Assembly (NCBI RefSeq): GCF_001684975.1
Contig: NZ_MAYH01000049.1
Location: forward strand, 1-64,000
From: Chryseobacterium artocarpi
GTDB taxonomy: Bacteria > Bacteroidota > Bacteroidia > Flavobacteriales > Weeksellaceae
DNA: 64,000 nt
Direction of reading: 5' to 3'
A model generated the notes under the pieces. It saw nothing but the letters and a program-made list of their open reading frames with translations. It was not told the origin of the DNA and did no database searches. The position numbers and the translations under genes are program-made. This document shows positions 1-8,431 of this stretch, one piece after another. Positions within the stretch are counted from its first letter, which is position 1; every line of letters begins with the position of its first letter.

Positions 1-95
<95 letters not shown>

Positions 96-111
96 TTTTT
101 ATTTTATTTTT

Positions 112-147
112 AAAAGTCTCATACAGTAATGTATGAGACTTTTTTTT
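112..147 (+). terminator. Intrinsic terminator of the rRNA operon
   Basis: A perfect stem AGTCTCATAC (115-124) / GTATGAGACT (131-140) with a six-base loop is extended by A/T pairs and followed by a run of T. It sits just after the 5S rRNA. Confidence 0.9.
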
Positions 148-360
148 GAACTATACCTAATCTTAATAGCTATACGCTAATACCAAAGAGAAGCTCTCTG
201 AGACTCATTTTATATTTTGCTAAGCCAATATTTGAATTTTAAGGCAAGCAATTTGAAATATTATAAAGGTCATTTTGAGGCTTGTTTTTCGCCTTATTCT
301 ATTTTTATTACATAAAGCTTTAATTGGTCTATTAAAAGAGAGTTTTGATGCTTATTATGA
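148..360. other. Intergenic stretch without recognisable genes
   Basis: AT-rich sequence between the rRNA terminator and the terminator of the small peptide gene at 421-585. No open frame with a plausible start, no repeat and no consensus promoter was recognised here. Confidence 0.5.
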
Positions 361-396
361 TTAAAAAATAAACCATTCTCATCAAGAGAACGGTTT
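361..396 (-). terminator. Terminator of the small leader-peptide gene at 421-585
   Basis: Arms at 370-380 and 386-396 pair over 11 bases. The only mismatch becomes a G-U pair in the minus-strand transcript, and six U residues follow on that strand, so the element is oriented to end the minus-strand gene. Confidence 0.8.
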
Positions 397-420
397 TCTT
401 TATTTAATTGTGGGTCTAGA

Positions 421-585
421 TTACATATCATTATTTGCATCCGGACATTTAAAATCACTATTGCAGGTTGCACAGATTATTGTACCACTACAATAATATA
501 TACAGAATTCTGGTTCGGGAAGATTGTTTCCTGAGCCGGAAATACTCTTCAGTTGATCTTTTTGTAATTTTCTTAAATTTTTCAT
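421..585 (-). CDS. Bacteriocin-like small leader peptide, 54 aa
   Basis: A 54-residue frame that begins MKNLRKLQKDQLKSISGSG and then has a cysteine-rich tail (Cys at about 28, 32, 38, 41 and 47). The N-terminus is the MKNL-K-L...LK-I-G leader shared with the small peptides at 810, 24803 and 24992, which suggests a double-glycine-type (here Gly-Ser-Gly) leader removed on export. Such peptides are annotated in Chryseobacterium as bacteriocin-like, but their activity is not established. No maturation or transport gene is adjacent. It ends in its own terminator (361-396). Confidence 0.75.
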   Translation of the reverse strand: MKNLRKLQKDQLKSISGSGNNLPEPEFCIYYCSGTIICATCNSDFKCPDANNDM

Positions 586-809
586 ATTGTTTTAATTAAA
601 AATTTGTTGTAAAGTAAAATTAATAAACATTTTAAATAAAAATATTTATATTTTATATAATTTGTTATTTCGTAATTAAATTAGTATCTGTTGCTATATA
701 TAATTGATTATTCTTATAATCATTTGATTATTAACTGAATAAATGTTATATTTAAAGAAGCGTTATCCGAAAAGCTTATAGAGTAGGAAGTACCAAAAAA
801 TTAATAACT

Positions 810-1079
810 ATGAAAAACTTTAAGAAACTTTCAAGGGAAAGTAAAAGAGAAATTGTTGCGGGAGTAGGTTCTCCTGCTTTTTGTTTTGAAGGTGGTGGAC
901 CGGGAGAAGGAGGCTGCTCAGCGGGAAATATTTGTTCGGGAGGAAAATGTGTTCCTTATGAAGGTCCTGGGGGAGGAGAGAATCCTGGAGGTGGTGGAGA
1001 TAGCTATACCTGTATTTGTCCTTGGGGTACTTTCACACAGTCTACTCCATGCCCTGAATTCTATTGTATAACAGGTTAG
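810..1079 (+). CDS. Bacteriocin-like leader peptide with Gly-rich tail, 89 aa
   Basis: The N-terminus MKNFKKLSRESKREIVAGVG matches the leader of the small peptide family, with a putative cleavage region around residues 18-20. The remainder is very rich in glycine (runs of GGG, GGGG) and has six to eight cysteines (for example CSAGNICSGGKC and CICPWG). This is a secreted or exported small peptide by inference; function is unknown. It stands alone, with a bidirectional terminator immediately behind. The longer alternative frame at 886-1071 inside it has no leader and is ignored. Confidence 0.75.
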   Translation: MKNFKKLSRESKREIVAGVGSPAFCFEGGGPGEGGCSAGNICSGGKCVPYEGPGGGENPGGGGDSYTCICPWGTFTQSTPCPEFYCITG

Positions 1080-1093
1080 ATCATTAAACTAAT

Positions 1094-1130
1094 AAAAAAG
1101 TCAGTAATTTTAAATTACTGACTTTCTTTT
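1094..1130. terminator. Bidirectional terminator between peptide gene and dioxygenase
   Basis: A stem of about 14 bp, AAAGTCAGTAATTT / AAATTACTGACTTT (about 1097-1125), has A-rich and T-rich flanks on both strands. It serves the plus-strand peptide gene ending at 1079 and the minus-strand dioxygenase ending at 1132. Confidence 0.85.
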
Positions 1131-1131
1131 C

Positions 1132-2082
1132 TTATTTTTTAATCAATCCTAATTCGATCAATCTTTCATGTAAAAACTCACCTGCTGTTGTGTCTTCGTA
1201 TAACTTTGGATTGTTTTCGTCTACACAGTTGTCAAGAGCATTTAAAGACATGGCACTGATTGGGTGCATAAAGAAAGGAATTGAATATCTTGAAGTAGTC
1301 CACATTTCTCTTGGCGGGTTTACCACTCTGTGGATGGTAGATTTCAATTTGTTGTTTGTATGTCTTGAAAGCATATCTCCAACATTGATCATCAATTCAT
1401 CCGGTTCTGCGATCGCATCTATCCATTCTCCGTTGTGATTCTGAACCTGAAGACCTTTACCTTGTGCTCCCATTAATAGAGTGATAAGGTTAATATCTCC
1501 GTGAGCTGCAGCTCTTACCGCATCATCCGGTTCCTGAGTGATTGGCGGGTAGTGAATAGGTCTTAGAATAGAGTTTCCTTCTGCGATCTTATCATCAAAA
1601 TAGAATTCATCTAAACCAAGGTGCAATGCTAAAGCTCTTAAAACATACTGTCCTGTTTTTTCAAGCATTTGGAATGCCTCTTTACCTACTTCATTAAATT
1701 TTGGAAGTTCTTCAACGATTACGTTGTCTGGATACTCAGTTTTGTATTCTGAACCTTCAGACAAATATTGTCCAAAGTGCCAAAACTCTTTTAAGTCTCC
1801 TTTTTTGAAACCTTTAGCAGTTTCTTTACCGAATCCTACATAACCTCTTTGTCCACCAATTCCAGGAATCTCATACTTCTGTTTCGTTTCCACTGGTTGT
1901 TCAAAAAAGTTTTTTACCTCTCCATACAAATCATCTACTAGGTTGTCATCAAGAAAGTGACCTTTTAAGGCTACAAAACCAATTTCTTCATAAGCTTTTC
2001 CGATTTCATTTACAAATTTCTGTTTGCGTTCCGGGTTGTCCGAAAGGAAATCACGCAGGTCTACACTAGGTATTTTATCCAT
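1132..2082 (-). CDS. 2-oxoglutarate/Fe(II)-dependent dioxygenase, isopenicillin N synthase family
   Basis: A 316-residue protein with the two-part layout of the isopenicillin N synthase-like oxygenases: the DIOX_N region (about 5-110) and the 2OG-Fe(II) double-stranded beta-helix (about 170-275). The iron ligands are visible as His194-x-Asp196 (AAHGDINL) and His251 (STIHRV), and the 2-oxoglutarate/substrate pair Arg265-x-Ser267 lies in RYSIPFF. The substrate cannot be deduced. It is transcribed away from menD, with a perfect TAATTTTG -7 element 20 bases before the start. Length is normal for the family. Confidence 0.85.
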   Translation of the reverse strand: MDKIPSVDLRDFLSDNPERKQKFVNEIGKAYEEIGFVALKGHFLDDNLVDDLYGEVKNFFEQPVETKQKYEIPGIGGQRGYVGFGKETAKGFKKGDLKEFWHFGQYLSEGSEYKTEYPDNVIVEELPKFNEVGKEAFQMLEKTGQYVLRALALHLGLDEFYFDDKIAEGNSILRPIHYPPITQEPDDAVRAAAHGDINLITLLMGAQGKGLQVQNHNGEWIDAIAEPDELMINVGDMLSRHTNNKLKSTIHRVVNPPREMWTTSRYSIPFFMHPISAMSLNALDNCVDENNPKLYEDTTAGEFLHERLIELGLIKK

Positions 2083-2102
2083 TTTTAGAAATTTACGAAC
2101 AG

Positions 2103-2162
2103 CAAAATTACATATTTTTTAAATTAAATGATTTTAAAATCATTATTTATAAGTTAAATTTG
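2103..2162. promoter_or_regulatory. Divergent promoters flanking an 18-bp palindrome
   Basis: On the minus strand TAATTTTG (2103-2110) is a -7 element for the dioxygenase. On the plus strand TAAATTTG (2155-2162) is a -7 element for menD, ending only four bases before its ATG, so the menD transcript would be leaderless or nearly so. Between them lies the perfect palindrome AATGATTTTAAAATCATT (2127-2144), which could be an operator. No good -33 TTG is visible for either. Confidence 0.55.
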
Positions 2163-2166
2163 CTGT

Positions 2167-3843
2167 ATGAAAAAATATTCTTCTAAGAGAAGTATCCAAA
2201 TACTTGCACATCTTCTTCAGCAGTACGGGATTTCAGACATCGTAATTTCTCCGGGATCAAGGAATGCTCCTTTGGCGATTCATTTTTCTGAAGTAGATAG
2301 TTTTAACTGTTACAGCATCGTAGACGAAAGAAGCGCGGCTTTTGTAGCAATGGGAATGGCTAAAAGTGAAAAGAAACCAGCTGCAATTACTTGTACAAGT
2401 GGTTCAGCCGTGGTTAATTATTATCCTGCGATTACTGAAGCTTTTTATCAGAATATTCCACTTTTGGTGCTTACTGCTGACAGACCTACAGATTTTGTTG
2501 ATATTTTTGATGGGCAAACGATTAGACAGAAAGATGTTTTTCATCAACATTCTTATGGGGACTTCCAGCTTTTGGAAGACAGTAAGGAGAATGCAGAAGA
2601 TATTAATTTTGATACCATTAAAAAAGCGATCGAACTTTGCTTTGAAAAGCAGGGACCGGTACATATAAATATTCCTTTAGAAGAACCTTTGTATGATTTG
2701 GTTTCAGAACTTCCTACGTTCCCGACAGTAGAGAAGACGATTAAGCATAAAGACTACGAAATTCCGTCGAATTTAGTTGCGGACTGGCATACGTCTCAAA
2801 GAATCATGATATTGGTAGGAACGAAGGATTATAGCCCTGAATTGGAGAATCAATTGACGCAGTTGGTGAAGAATCATTCCGTGGTTGTACTGAGTGAAGC
2901 AAATTCCAATCTTTATCACGAGAAATTCTTCAGACATATCGACCGTTATATTTTTAATTTTACGGAAGAAGATTATAAAACTTATGCTCCGGATCTGTTG
3001 ATTACTGTAGGACAGAATGTTGTTTCCAAAAAAGTAAAACAATTCCTGAGAAGCGCCCGCCCAAAACAACACTGGCATTTGGATGAAGTTTGGCAACCAG
3101 ATACTTATTTCTCATTAACAGAGAAAATTGAGGTAAAACCAGAAGTTTTCTTTTCAAAACTTTTGAAATTTATTAATCTTGAGCCAAGACCTTATTTTAA
3201 TTTGTGGGATGTTTTAAGAGATAAAAAAGATGCTAAACATGAGCAGTTTTTGAATACGGTAGAGTTTTCAGATTTTTACTTTTTTAATAAAGCAGCTCAG
3301 ACGATTCCTGAAAACTATAATATCCATGTCAGTAATTCTTCGGGTATCAGATATGCTCAGTTATTTGATTTTGGGAAGAGAAAAATATACTGTAACCGAG
3401 GAACCAGCGGTATTGATGGTTCTACTTCCACGGCAATGGGATTTGCGATTAAAAATGCTAATCCAACTTTGCTGATTACCGGAGATTTAAGTTTCTTTTA
3501 TGATATCAATGGTCTTTGGAACCAATATATTCCTCCGTTTGTAAGGATTATGATTTTCAATAACGGAGAAGGAAATATCTTTAAAATAATTCCGGGACCC
3601 GGAAATGCCAATCCAAATACTCTTGACGAGTTTATCGCAACAAAACACCGTAAACATGCAGAGCATCTTGCAAAACACTTCGGATTCTCTTATGTGAAAG
3701 TGGAAGATGAGCTTACTTTAGACAGAGTATTGGAGAATTTCTTCAAGCCGGATGCGCAACCAAAAATTCTGGAAGTAAATACATACGGAAAGAATAGTGC
3801 AGATGTGCAGAAAGCTTACTTTAATTTCCTAAAAGAAAACTAA
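2167..3843 (+). CDS. menD: 2-succinyl-5-enolpyruvyl-6-hydroxy-3-cyclohexene-1-carboxylate synthase
   Basis: A thiamine-diphosphate enzyme of 558 residues catalysing the committed condensation of isochorismate with 2-oxoglutarate in menaquinone synthesis. The N-terminal pyrimidine-binding part has PGSRNAPLA (29-37) and the ThDP-activating Glu54 in VDERSAAF. The C-terminal pyrophosphate part has the GDLSFFYDINGLWN stretch that binds Mg-ThDP. Length and domain order fit MenD. It is followed tail to tail by pabC with a 4-base overlap of the ends. Menaquinone is the respiratory quinone of flavobacteria, so a housekeeping role is expected. Confidence 0.97.
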   Translation: MKKYSSKRSIQILAHLLQQYGISDIVISPGSRNAPLAIHFSEVDSFNCYSIVDERSAAFVAMGMAKSEKKPAAITCTSGSAVVNYYPAITEAFYQNIPLLVLTADRPTDFVDIFDGQTIRQKDVFHQHSYGDFQLLEDSKENAEDINFDTIKKAIELCFEKQGPVHINIPLEEPLYDLVSELPTFPTVEKTIKHKDYEIPSNLVADWHTSQRIMILVGTKDYSPELENQLTQLVKNHSVVVLSEANSNLYHEKFFRHIDRYIFNFTEEDYKTYAPDLLITVGQNVVSKKVKQFLRSARPKQHWHLDEVWQPDTYFSLTEKIEVKPEVFFSKLLKFINLEPRPYFNLWDVLRDKKDAKHEQFLNTVEFSDFYFFNKAAQTIPENYNIHVSNSSGIRYAQLFDFGKRKIYCNRGTSGIDGSTSTAMGFAIKNANPTLLITGDLSFFYDINGLWNQYIPPFVRIMIFNNGEGNIFKIIPGPGNANPNTLDEFIATKHRKHAEHLAKHFGFSYVKVEDELTLDRVLENFFKPDAQPKILEVNTYGKNSADVQKAYFNFLKEN

Positions 3844-4466
3844 AGGTCAAGGTATTCTTCATTACCCGGCAGATTCATTATTCTGCTGATTGGATAAATA
3901 AACATATCATCGAAATCATTCATAGCATTAATGATCTGGAAGTGTGTGAATTGCTTTATATTCTGTAAGGTGATTTCAGCTTCCTTGATTTTTTTCTGCT
4001 TTAGAAGATGCTGTCTTTGTACACCGTTTAAGAGGTAAGTGGTAGGGGTAAACCATTCTTTACCTTTTAAGAATAAAAGATTAGAAAATGAAGTATCGGT
4101 GATATGATTGTTTTTGACGATGATGATTTCCTCTGCCTTTGCCTTCATTTTCATCTTATCAAGCTCTTTACGGTCCTCAAACTTAAAAGAGTAATCAAAG
4201 CTGTTGTTTTCTACCAACTGAAAATCCTGAATTTCAGGAATAGCATAAGGAATCATCTGTGTTCGGATTCTCTTATCAAGATCATAAGCTATTCTTAGCT
4301 TAAAAAGTCCGTCTTCATCATGTTGCAGATTCTTAAAGATTGTGGCAAGATCAATGGAGTCTTCCTTCCCGAAGTGGGAAAATGTCTGGTTGATACGTTT
4401 CTGATGTAGATCCAATAGAAAAATCTCCTGATCTTCTACTTTAATGCTTTCAATGAATTGGGACAT
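3840..4466 (-). CDS. pabC: Aminotransferase class IV, probable 4-amino-4-deoxychorismate lyase
   Basis: A 208-residue fold-type IV PLP protein. The N-terminal LDLHQKRINQTF stretch and the central ITDTSFSNLLF stretch fit the family, followed by a short C-terminal half (YLLNGVQRQ). Its start overlaps the end of pabB by 17 bases, so the two are translationally coupled, and that context points to release of p-aminobenzoate from aminodeoxychorismate. It is shorter than typical PabC (about 270), as is common in Bacteroidota, so the exact reaction is inferred from context. Confidence 0.8.
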   Translation of the reverse strand: MSQFIESIKVEDQEIFLLDLHQKRINQTFSHFGKEDSIDLATIFKNLQHDEDGLFKLRIAYDLDKRIRTQMIPYAIPEIQDFQLVENNSFDYSFKFEDRKELDKMKMKAKAEEIIIVKNNHITDTSFSNLLFLKGKEWFTPTTYLLNGVQRQHLLKQKKIKEAEITLQNIKQFTHFQIINAMNDFDDMFIYPISRIMNLPGNEEYLDL

Positions 4467-5427
4467 AGATTTTATTTTTCATTTCCTGATATTCGTCTTC
4501 TAATTTACTCATGTGCGTTATACCGCCTCCGCTTTTGAAATAAAGTTGATCATTTTCTTTTTCAATAAAGCGTATCATTACACAGCTGTCGACATTTTTA
4601 CCGTCGAACCAGCCACAAACTCCCGTGTAGTATCCTCTTTGGTATCCTTCTGCATCCAGAATGATTTCCAGTGTTTTTGGTTTTGGAGCTCCCAAAATAG
4701 AGCCTGCAGGAAGAAGTTTTTGCATAATGCTTCCTACTTTACCATCAAACTGAGGTTTTATCTTTCCTGAAATTTCCGAGCTCATCGCATACAAATCCTT
4801 TTGTCTGGTTTTGATGAAATCAATCTGCTGGAATTGATCTACATAAACATCATCAGCCACTATACTCAGATCATTACGAAGCAGGTCTACTACTGTATAA
4901 TGCTCAGCTTTTTCCTTTTTATCGTTCTTCAGAATCTCAGCCGCATTTTCTATGGAGGCATCAATGGTTCCTTTCATCGGATAGGTCAGAATTTTACCAT
5001 CAATGATCTTCACAAAAGTTTCCGGAGAAAAAAATACAAAAAAATCTTTATAAAAAACCTTGTACTTTGCTTCCGAGTGATAAAAAATTTCTTCAAGACT
5101 TAAATTGGTCTCAATTTTAGTTTTTCGGGTATAGTTTACAAGATATGAATTTCCAAGGCGAATATTTTTTTGAACTTTATCAAATCCCATTTTAAAGCTT
5201 TCCAGCGTTTCCGGGAATGATTTCCATTCTACTTTTTTATTTAAATTAAGCTTGGTTTTTTTTGTTGAAAAGTTTTGAAAATCAATGATTAAGCCTGCTT
5301 TTTCAATTTCATTTTTCTTATAGATTTCTACATTCTCTGAAAGGAAGTCGATAACGAAGAAATAGGGAACCTTCTGAAGAGAAAGCTCATCCATTTCGAT
5401 AAATTTTTGATGATTCACTGAAAACAT
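4450..5427 (-). CDS. pabB: Aminodeoxychorismate synthase component I (chorismate-binding)
   Basis: A 325-residue chorismate-binding enzyme lacking the longer N-terminal regulatory part seen in TrpE. Visible motifs are PMKGT (150-154), whose lysine is the PabB-type nucleophile replaced by alanine in anthranilate synthases, VVDLLRNDL (179-187), LLPAGSILGAPKPKT (238-252) and the SGGGIT end motif (299-304). It makes 4-amino-4-deoxychorismate for folate. The partner glutaminase (pabA) is not in the window. It is in an operon with pabC, and its predicted -7 element abuts the start codon. Confidence 0.92.
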   Translation of the reverse strand: MFSVNHQKFIEMDELSLQKVPYFFVIDFLSENVEIYKKNEIEKAGLIIDFQNFSTKKTKLNLNKKVEWKSFPETLESFKMGFDKVQKNIRLGNSYLVNYTRKTKIETNLSLEEIFYHSEAKYKVFYKDFFVFFSPETFVKIIDGKILTYPMKGTIDASIENAAEILKNDKKEKAEHYTVVDLLRNDLSIVADDVYVDQFQQIDFIKTRQKDLYAMSSEISGKIKPQFDGKVGSIMQKLLPAGSILGAPKPKTLEIILDAEGYQRGYYTGVCGWFDGKNVDSCVMIRFIEKENDQLYFKSGGGITHMSKLEDEYQEMKNKIYVPIH

Positions 5428-5431
5428 TCCG

Positions 5432-5459
5432 CAAAAATAATTATTGATGTTTACTTTTG
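5432..5459. promoter_or_regulatory. Overlapping divergent -7 elements, pabB and membrane protein
   Basis: TATTTTTG on the minus strand (5432-5439) lies 5 bases before the pabB start, and TACTTTTG on the plus strand (5452-5459) lies 13 bases before the ATG at 5472. Both match TAnnTTTG. The two promoters share about 30 bp, so polymerases would compete. No clear -33 boxes are seen. Confidence 0.5.
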
Positions 5460-5471
5460 CATAAAATTTTT

Positions 5472-6197
5472 ATGATGCAGAGCAAATATCCTCAGAAACC
5501 GGGAATAGATTTTATATTGAAGCAGGCTTTTTTTTATTGGAATAAAACACTGGCTTATCAGTTGATGTTCTCCATAATATTTTTCGGAATCTTTCTTACC
5601 TCTTTTTTCCTGTTTGGTTCAAAGTACGATATATTTGCACAAAACGCTGTGCTTCAGGAAGCCCTTCAGGAGGGTACCCAGGCTTACTTGGCAAAAGTAG
5701 CAGAACTAAGTGCTACTGAAAACTATCAGATGTTTATGCTTGCTATTTGGGCAACAACAGCATTTCTTTACCCCTTGAATCTTGGCTTTTTCCAGATCTT
5801 CAGAAAGCTTGATCTTAAAGAAAAATTGGAATTGAGTGATTTGTTTGCCGGATATTATGGAATTAATTTCTTCAAATACCTTGGTTACTATCTGTTTTGG
5901 TTCATGATTTACAGATTTACCGTACCTACCATATTTTTAGCAGTAATTTGGGTAGCAATGACCATATTTGTTGCTCCGCTGATGTTTTTTACCAATAAAA
6001 GAATCTTTGAAGCCGTTTCTTTGAACTTTAAAGCTCTTAAAATGTATTTCGTAGAGATTATCGTATGCATATTGGTTGCTGTTTTATTTAAGTATTTGGG
6101 TTTCACACTATTCTTGATAGGTGGTTTATTTACATTTCCATTCTGGAATGCCATGATTTATTCTTTGTATAAAACGGTTTTTTCAGAGAAAGGTTAA
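5472..6197 (+). CDS. Integral membrane protein, paralogue of the next gene
   Basis: About 241 residues with five or six hydrophobic segments (for example LMFSIIFFGIFLTSFFLF and IIVCILVAVLFKYLGFTLF). The ATG at 5472 is preferred; the longer reading from a TTG at 5457 would start inside the -7 promoter element. A motif LSDLFAGYYGINFFKYL recurs as FSDLFIGYRQNFVNIL in the following frameshifted gene, so the two are tandem paralogues. I do not recognise a function. Relatives in flavobacteria are sometimes labelled beta-carotene monooxygenase, which nothing here supports. Confidence 0.7.
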   Translation: MMQSKYPQKPGIDFILKQAFFYWNKTLAYQLMFSIIFFGIFLTSFFLFGSKYDIFAQNAVLQEALQEGTQAYLAKVAELSATENYQMFMLAIWATTAFLYPLNLGFFQIFRKLDLKEKLELSDLFAGYYGINFFKYLGYYLFWFMIYRFTVPTIFLAVIWVAMTIFVAPLMFFTNKRIFEAVSLNFKALKMYFVEIIVCILVAVLFKYLGFTLFLIGGLFTFPFWNAMIYSLYKTVFSEKG

Positions 6198-6269
6198 ATT
6201 TAAATACGGTTTAATATGTTTTTTTACTAAAAAAAGTTAAATTTGGTAAAATCATTAAAATATTAAACT

Positions 6270-7003
6270 ATGTCCGAATTTAACGAATTTGATCAACAAG
6301 GTTCTGTACCGAATAAAGATACAGGATCCATTATCTCGCATGCATTTGAAATGTATAAGGGTATTTTTGGCTATGCTGTTGTAGCTATGGTAATTTATTT
6401 GGTAGGAGGATTTCTTATTCAGACAATTACCGGCTTTAATTCTGCGGCAATAATGGAAGAAATGCAGTCTTCAGGAGACTACTCAATTTCAGATATTGGG
6501 AAACACCTGGATTTTCAATGTATATGACGTTTTCCAGTCTTTTCTTATTATTATTGACACCTTTATATGTGGGTTTGATCTATATGGTTAATAAATTCAA
6601 TACAAAAAATCCTATTGAATTTTCAGATCTGTTTATCGGGTACCGTCAGAATTTTGTTAATATATTGATATATAGTCTTATATCTGGAGTTATTTCTTCT
6701 ATAGCAATGGCATTTTGCTTTTTACCTTTCTTTTTTGTGTATCCTTTTCTTTTGATTGGATATCCTATTTTATTATTTGAAAACTCTTCTGCTATGGAAG
6801 CGTTAAACAAATCATTTGCCATCGCAAAAGAAAATTATGGAGTGTTTCTATTGACAGGTTTCCTGGGAATGCTAATTTCGGCGGCGGGGATTATACTTTG
6901 TGGTTTTGGAATTATTTTAACGGCTCCATTTATCATGATCGTTATGTATTCTACTTATTGTGCCTTTCTTGGAAAACCAAGACAAATCATGTATACTAAA
7001 TAA
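6270..7003 (+). pseudogene. Membrane protein gene interrupted by a -1 frameshift
   Basis: The frame opening at 6270 (MSEFNEFDQQGS...) ends at a TGA at 6525-6527, while the remainder continues in another frame to 7003. Re-reading one base at the AAA at 6501-6503 joins the halves as ...DIGK-TPGFSMYMTFSS..., so loss of a single A from an AAAA run would explain the break. Joined, it is about 244 residues with multiple membrane segments and the FSDLF-GY motif of the upstream paralogue. The site is not a canonical slippery heptamer in the correct frame. Either a real null allele or a homopolymer sequencing error. Confidence 0.75.
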
Positions 7004-7018
7004 TAAAGAGAAATTTAA

Positions 7019-8098
7019 ATGATGAATAAAGATAAACAGATAAGCAGTATTGCCATTAAGCAGATTTCTTTGCTGGTCATTATTTTGGTCCTGGCAGGAT
7101 TGATCTGTTCTAATCTTGCATTGTTTATTCCTTCGGTTTTAGGAGCTATTACGATCTATGTAGTTTGTAGAAAATATAATTTTTATCTGCAGGAAGAGAG
7201 AAAATGGAAACCTTCTTTAGCCGCGTTTGCTCTAATGCTTGCGAGCCTTATTGTTTTGATTTTGCCTATCTATTTCATTGCAGATTTAATTATTGATAAG
7301 CTGGGAAATGCTCAGGAATATATGGCTAAATTCAACGTGTTTCTTGATAAAATACATGGCTATATCTATTCTAAGACAAGCTTTGATATTCTTAGCCAGG
7401 ATAATATGAATAAATTGAAAAGCTCTGTTGGAAAGTTTTCAACCTCAGCTGTCAGTGGAACATTCAATACACTTACCGTGATAATGTCCATGTATTTTAT
7501 TCTTTATTTTATGCTGGAAAAGCCAAGGCTGTTTGAAAGAATACTGACAACTTCTGCACCATTAAAAAGATCAAATGTTTCTTTGCTTGGTGAGAAGTTG
7601 AGAAAGCTTATTATGGCAAACGCTATTGGTATTCCTGTTGTTGCAATAGGACAGGGAATAGTATCACTTATCGGATACCTTATATTCGGAGCTCCGGGAG
7701 CAGTATTGCTTTTTGCTTTAACGGCTGCCGCATCAGTAATTCCTGTAGTGGGAACGGCAATTGTGTATGTTCCGGTATGTATCTTTATGATTGCAGAAGG
7801 AAATACGGCGCAAGGTATTGGTCTGGCTATTTATTGTGTAGTTGTGGTAGGACTTACAGATAATCTGCTTCGATTTACACTTTTAAAGAAGCTGGAGAAC
7901 ATTCATCCGCTCAATACCGTATTTGGGATCATTATGGGAATGAATCTGTTTGGCTTTATGGGGCTGATATTCGGACCTATTCTTATCTCCTTTACTTTGC
8001 TTTTAATACAAGTGTACAGAAATGAATTTTCGGACGAAGAAACTCCTCCTGATCTGGAATTGCCAGAGAATAAAGATTTAAAAAATAAACTGATTTAA
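7019..8098 (+). CDS. AI-2E family transporter (PerM/YdiK-like)
   Basis: A 359-residue membrane protein with about eight helices, a central soluble part (about 95-155), and the late signature GLTDNLLRF...IHPLNTVFGIIMGMNLFGFMG typical of the AI-2E/UPF0118 exporters. Members have been linked to export of autoinducer-2 or to Na+/H+ antiport, so the substrate is open. The start is 15 bases after the frameshifted gene, and the next small gene follows after 13 bases, so the three may be one transcript. Confidence 0.85.
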   Translation: MMNKDKQISSIAIKQISLLVIILVLAGLICSNLALFIPSVLGAITIYVVCRKYNFYLQEERKWKPSLAAFALMLASLIVLILPIYFIADLIIDKLGNAQEYMAKFNVFLDKIHGYIYSKTSFDILSQDNMNKLKSSVGKFSTSAVSGTFNTLTVIMSMYFILYFMLEKPRLFERILTTSAPLKRSNVSLLGEKLRKLIMANAIGIPVVAIGQGIVSLIGYLIFGAPGAVLLFALTAAASVIPVVGTAIVYVPVCIFMIAEGNTAQGIGLAIYCVVVVGLTDNLLRFTLLKKLENIHPLNTVFGIIMGMNLFGFMGLIFGPILISFTLLLIQVYRNEFSDEETPPDLELPENKDLKNKLI

Positions 8099-8111
8099 TT
8101 ATTATATAAAA

Positions 8112-8348
8112 GTGGAGGGAATAAATCCGGAAATATTAAGAGAAATTTGTGTTGTTAAGATGCCATTCGGAAAATACGAAGGAACGGTTTTAGTAGACCT
8201 TCCTATAAGCTATCTTGAGTGGTTCAGCAGAAGCGGAATGCCGAAAGGAAAGCTGGGGATGCAGTTATCAACCGTTTATGAAATCAAATTAAATGGGCTA
8301 ATGGATTTGCTTACTCCTATCAGAGCATCGGTCAGAAATGGGCTGTAA
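8112..8348 (+). CDS. DUF3820 family protein
   Basis: A 78-residue protein with the DUF3820 pattern: MPFGKYEGTVLVDLP (17-31) followed by SYLEWFSR and a Lys/Leu-rich helix. The frame opens with GTG at 8112, 13 bases after the transporter stop, which suggests co-transcription. The family is small, cytosolic and of unknown biochemical function; it is sometimes listed as a putative quorum-sensing-regulated factor, which is only a database label. Followed by a strong hairpin. Confidence 0.8.
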   Translation: MEGINPEILREICVVKMPFGKYEGTVLVDLPISYLEWFSRSGMPKGKLGMQLSTVYEIKLNGLMDLLTPIRASVRNGL

Positions 8349-8374
8349 AATATAACGGACACTTTAGCAATATA

Positions 8375-8405
8375 GATTGGGCGGCATCGAAGATGCCGCC
8401 CAATC
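8375..8405. terminator. GC-rich terminator hairpin between DUF3820 gene and uvrB
   Basis: A perfect 14-bp stem, GATTGGGCGGCATC (8375-8388) and its complement (8392-8405), closed by a GAA loop. It is nearly the same design as the hairpin at 25190-25224. The convergent genes on both sides make a bidirectional role likely. Confidence 0.8.
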
Positions 8406-8431
8406 TCATTTATTTGTTTCTATAAAAAGAA

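Noticed and set aside
6495..6510. Programmed -1 frameshift at GGGAAAC
   Set aside because: The heptamer is not in the X-XXY-YYZ phase of the reading frame (codons are GGG AAA CAC), and no stimulatory hairpin is apparent just downstream.
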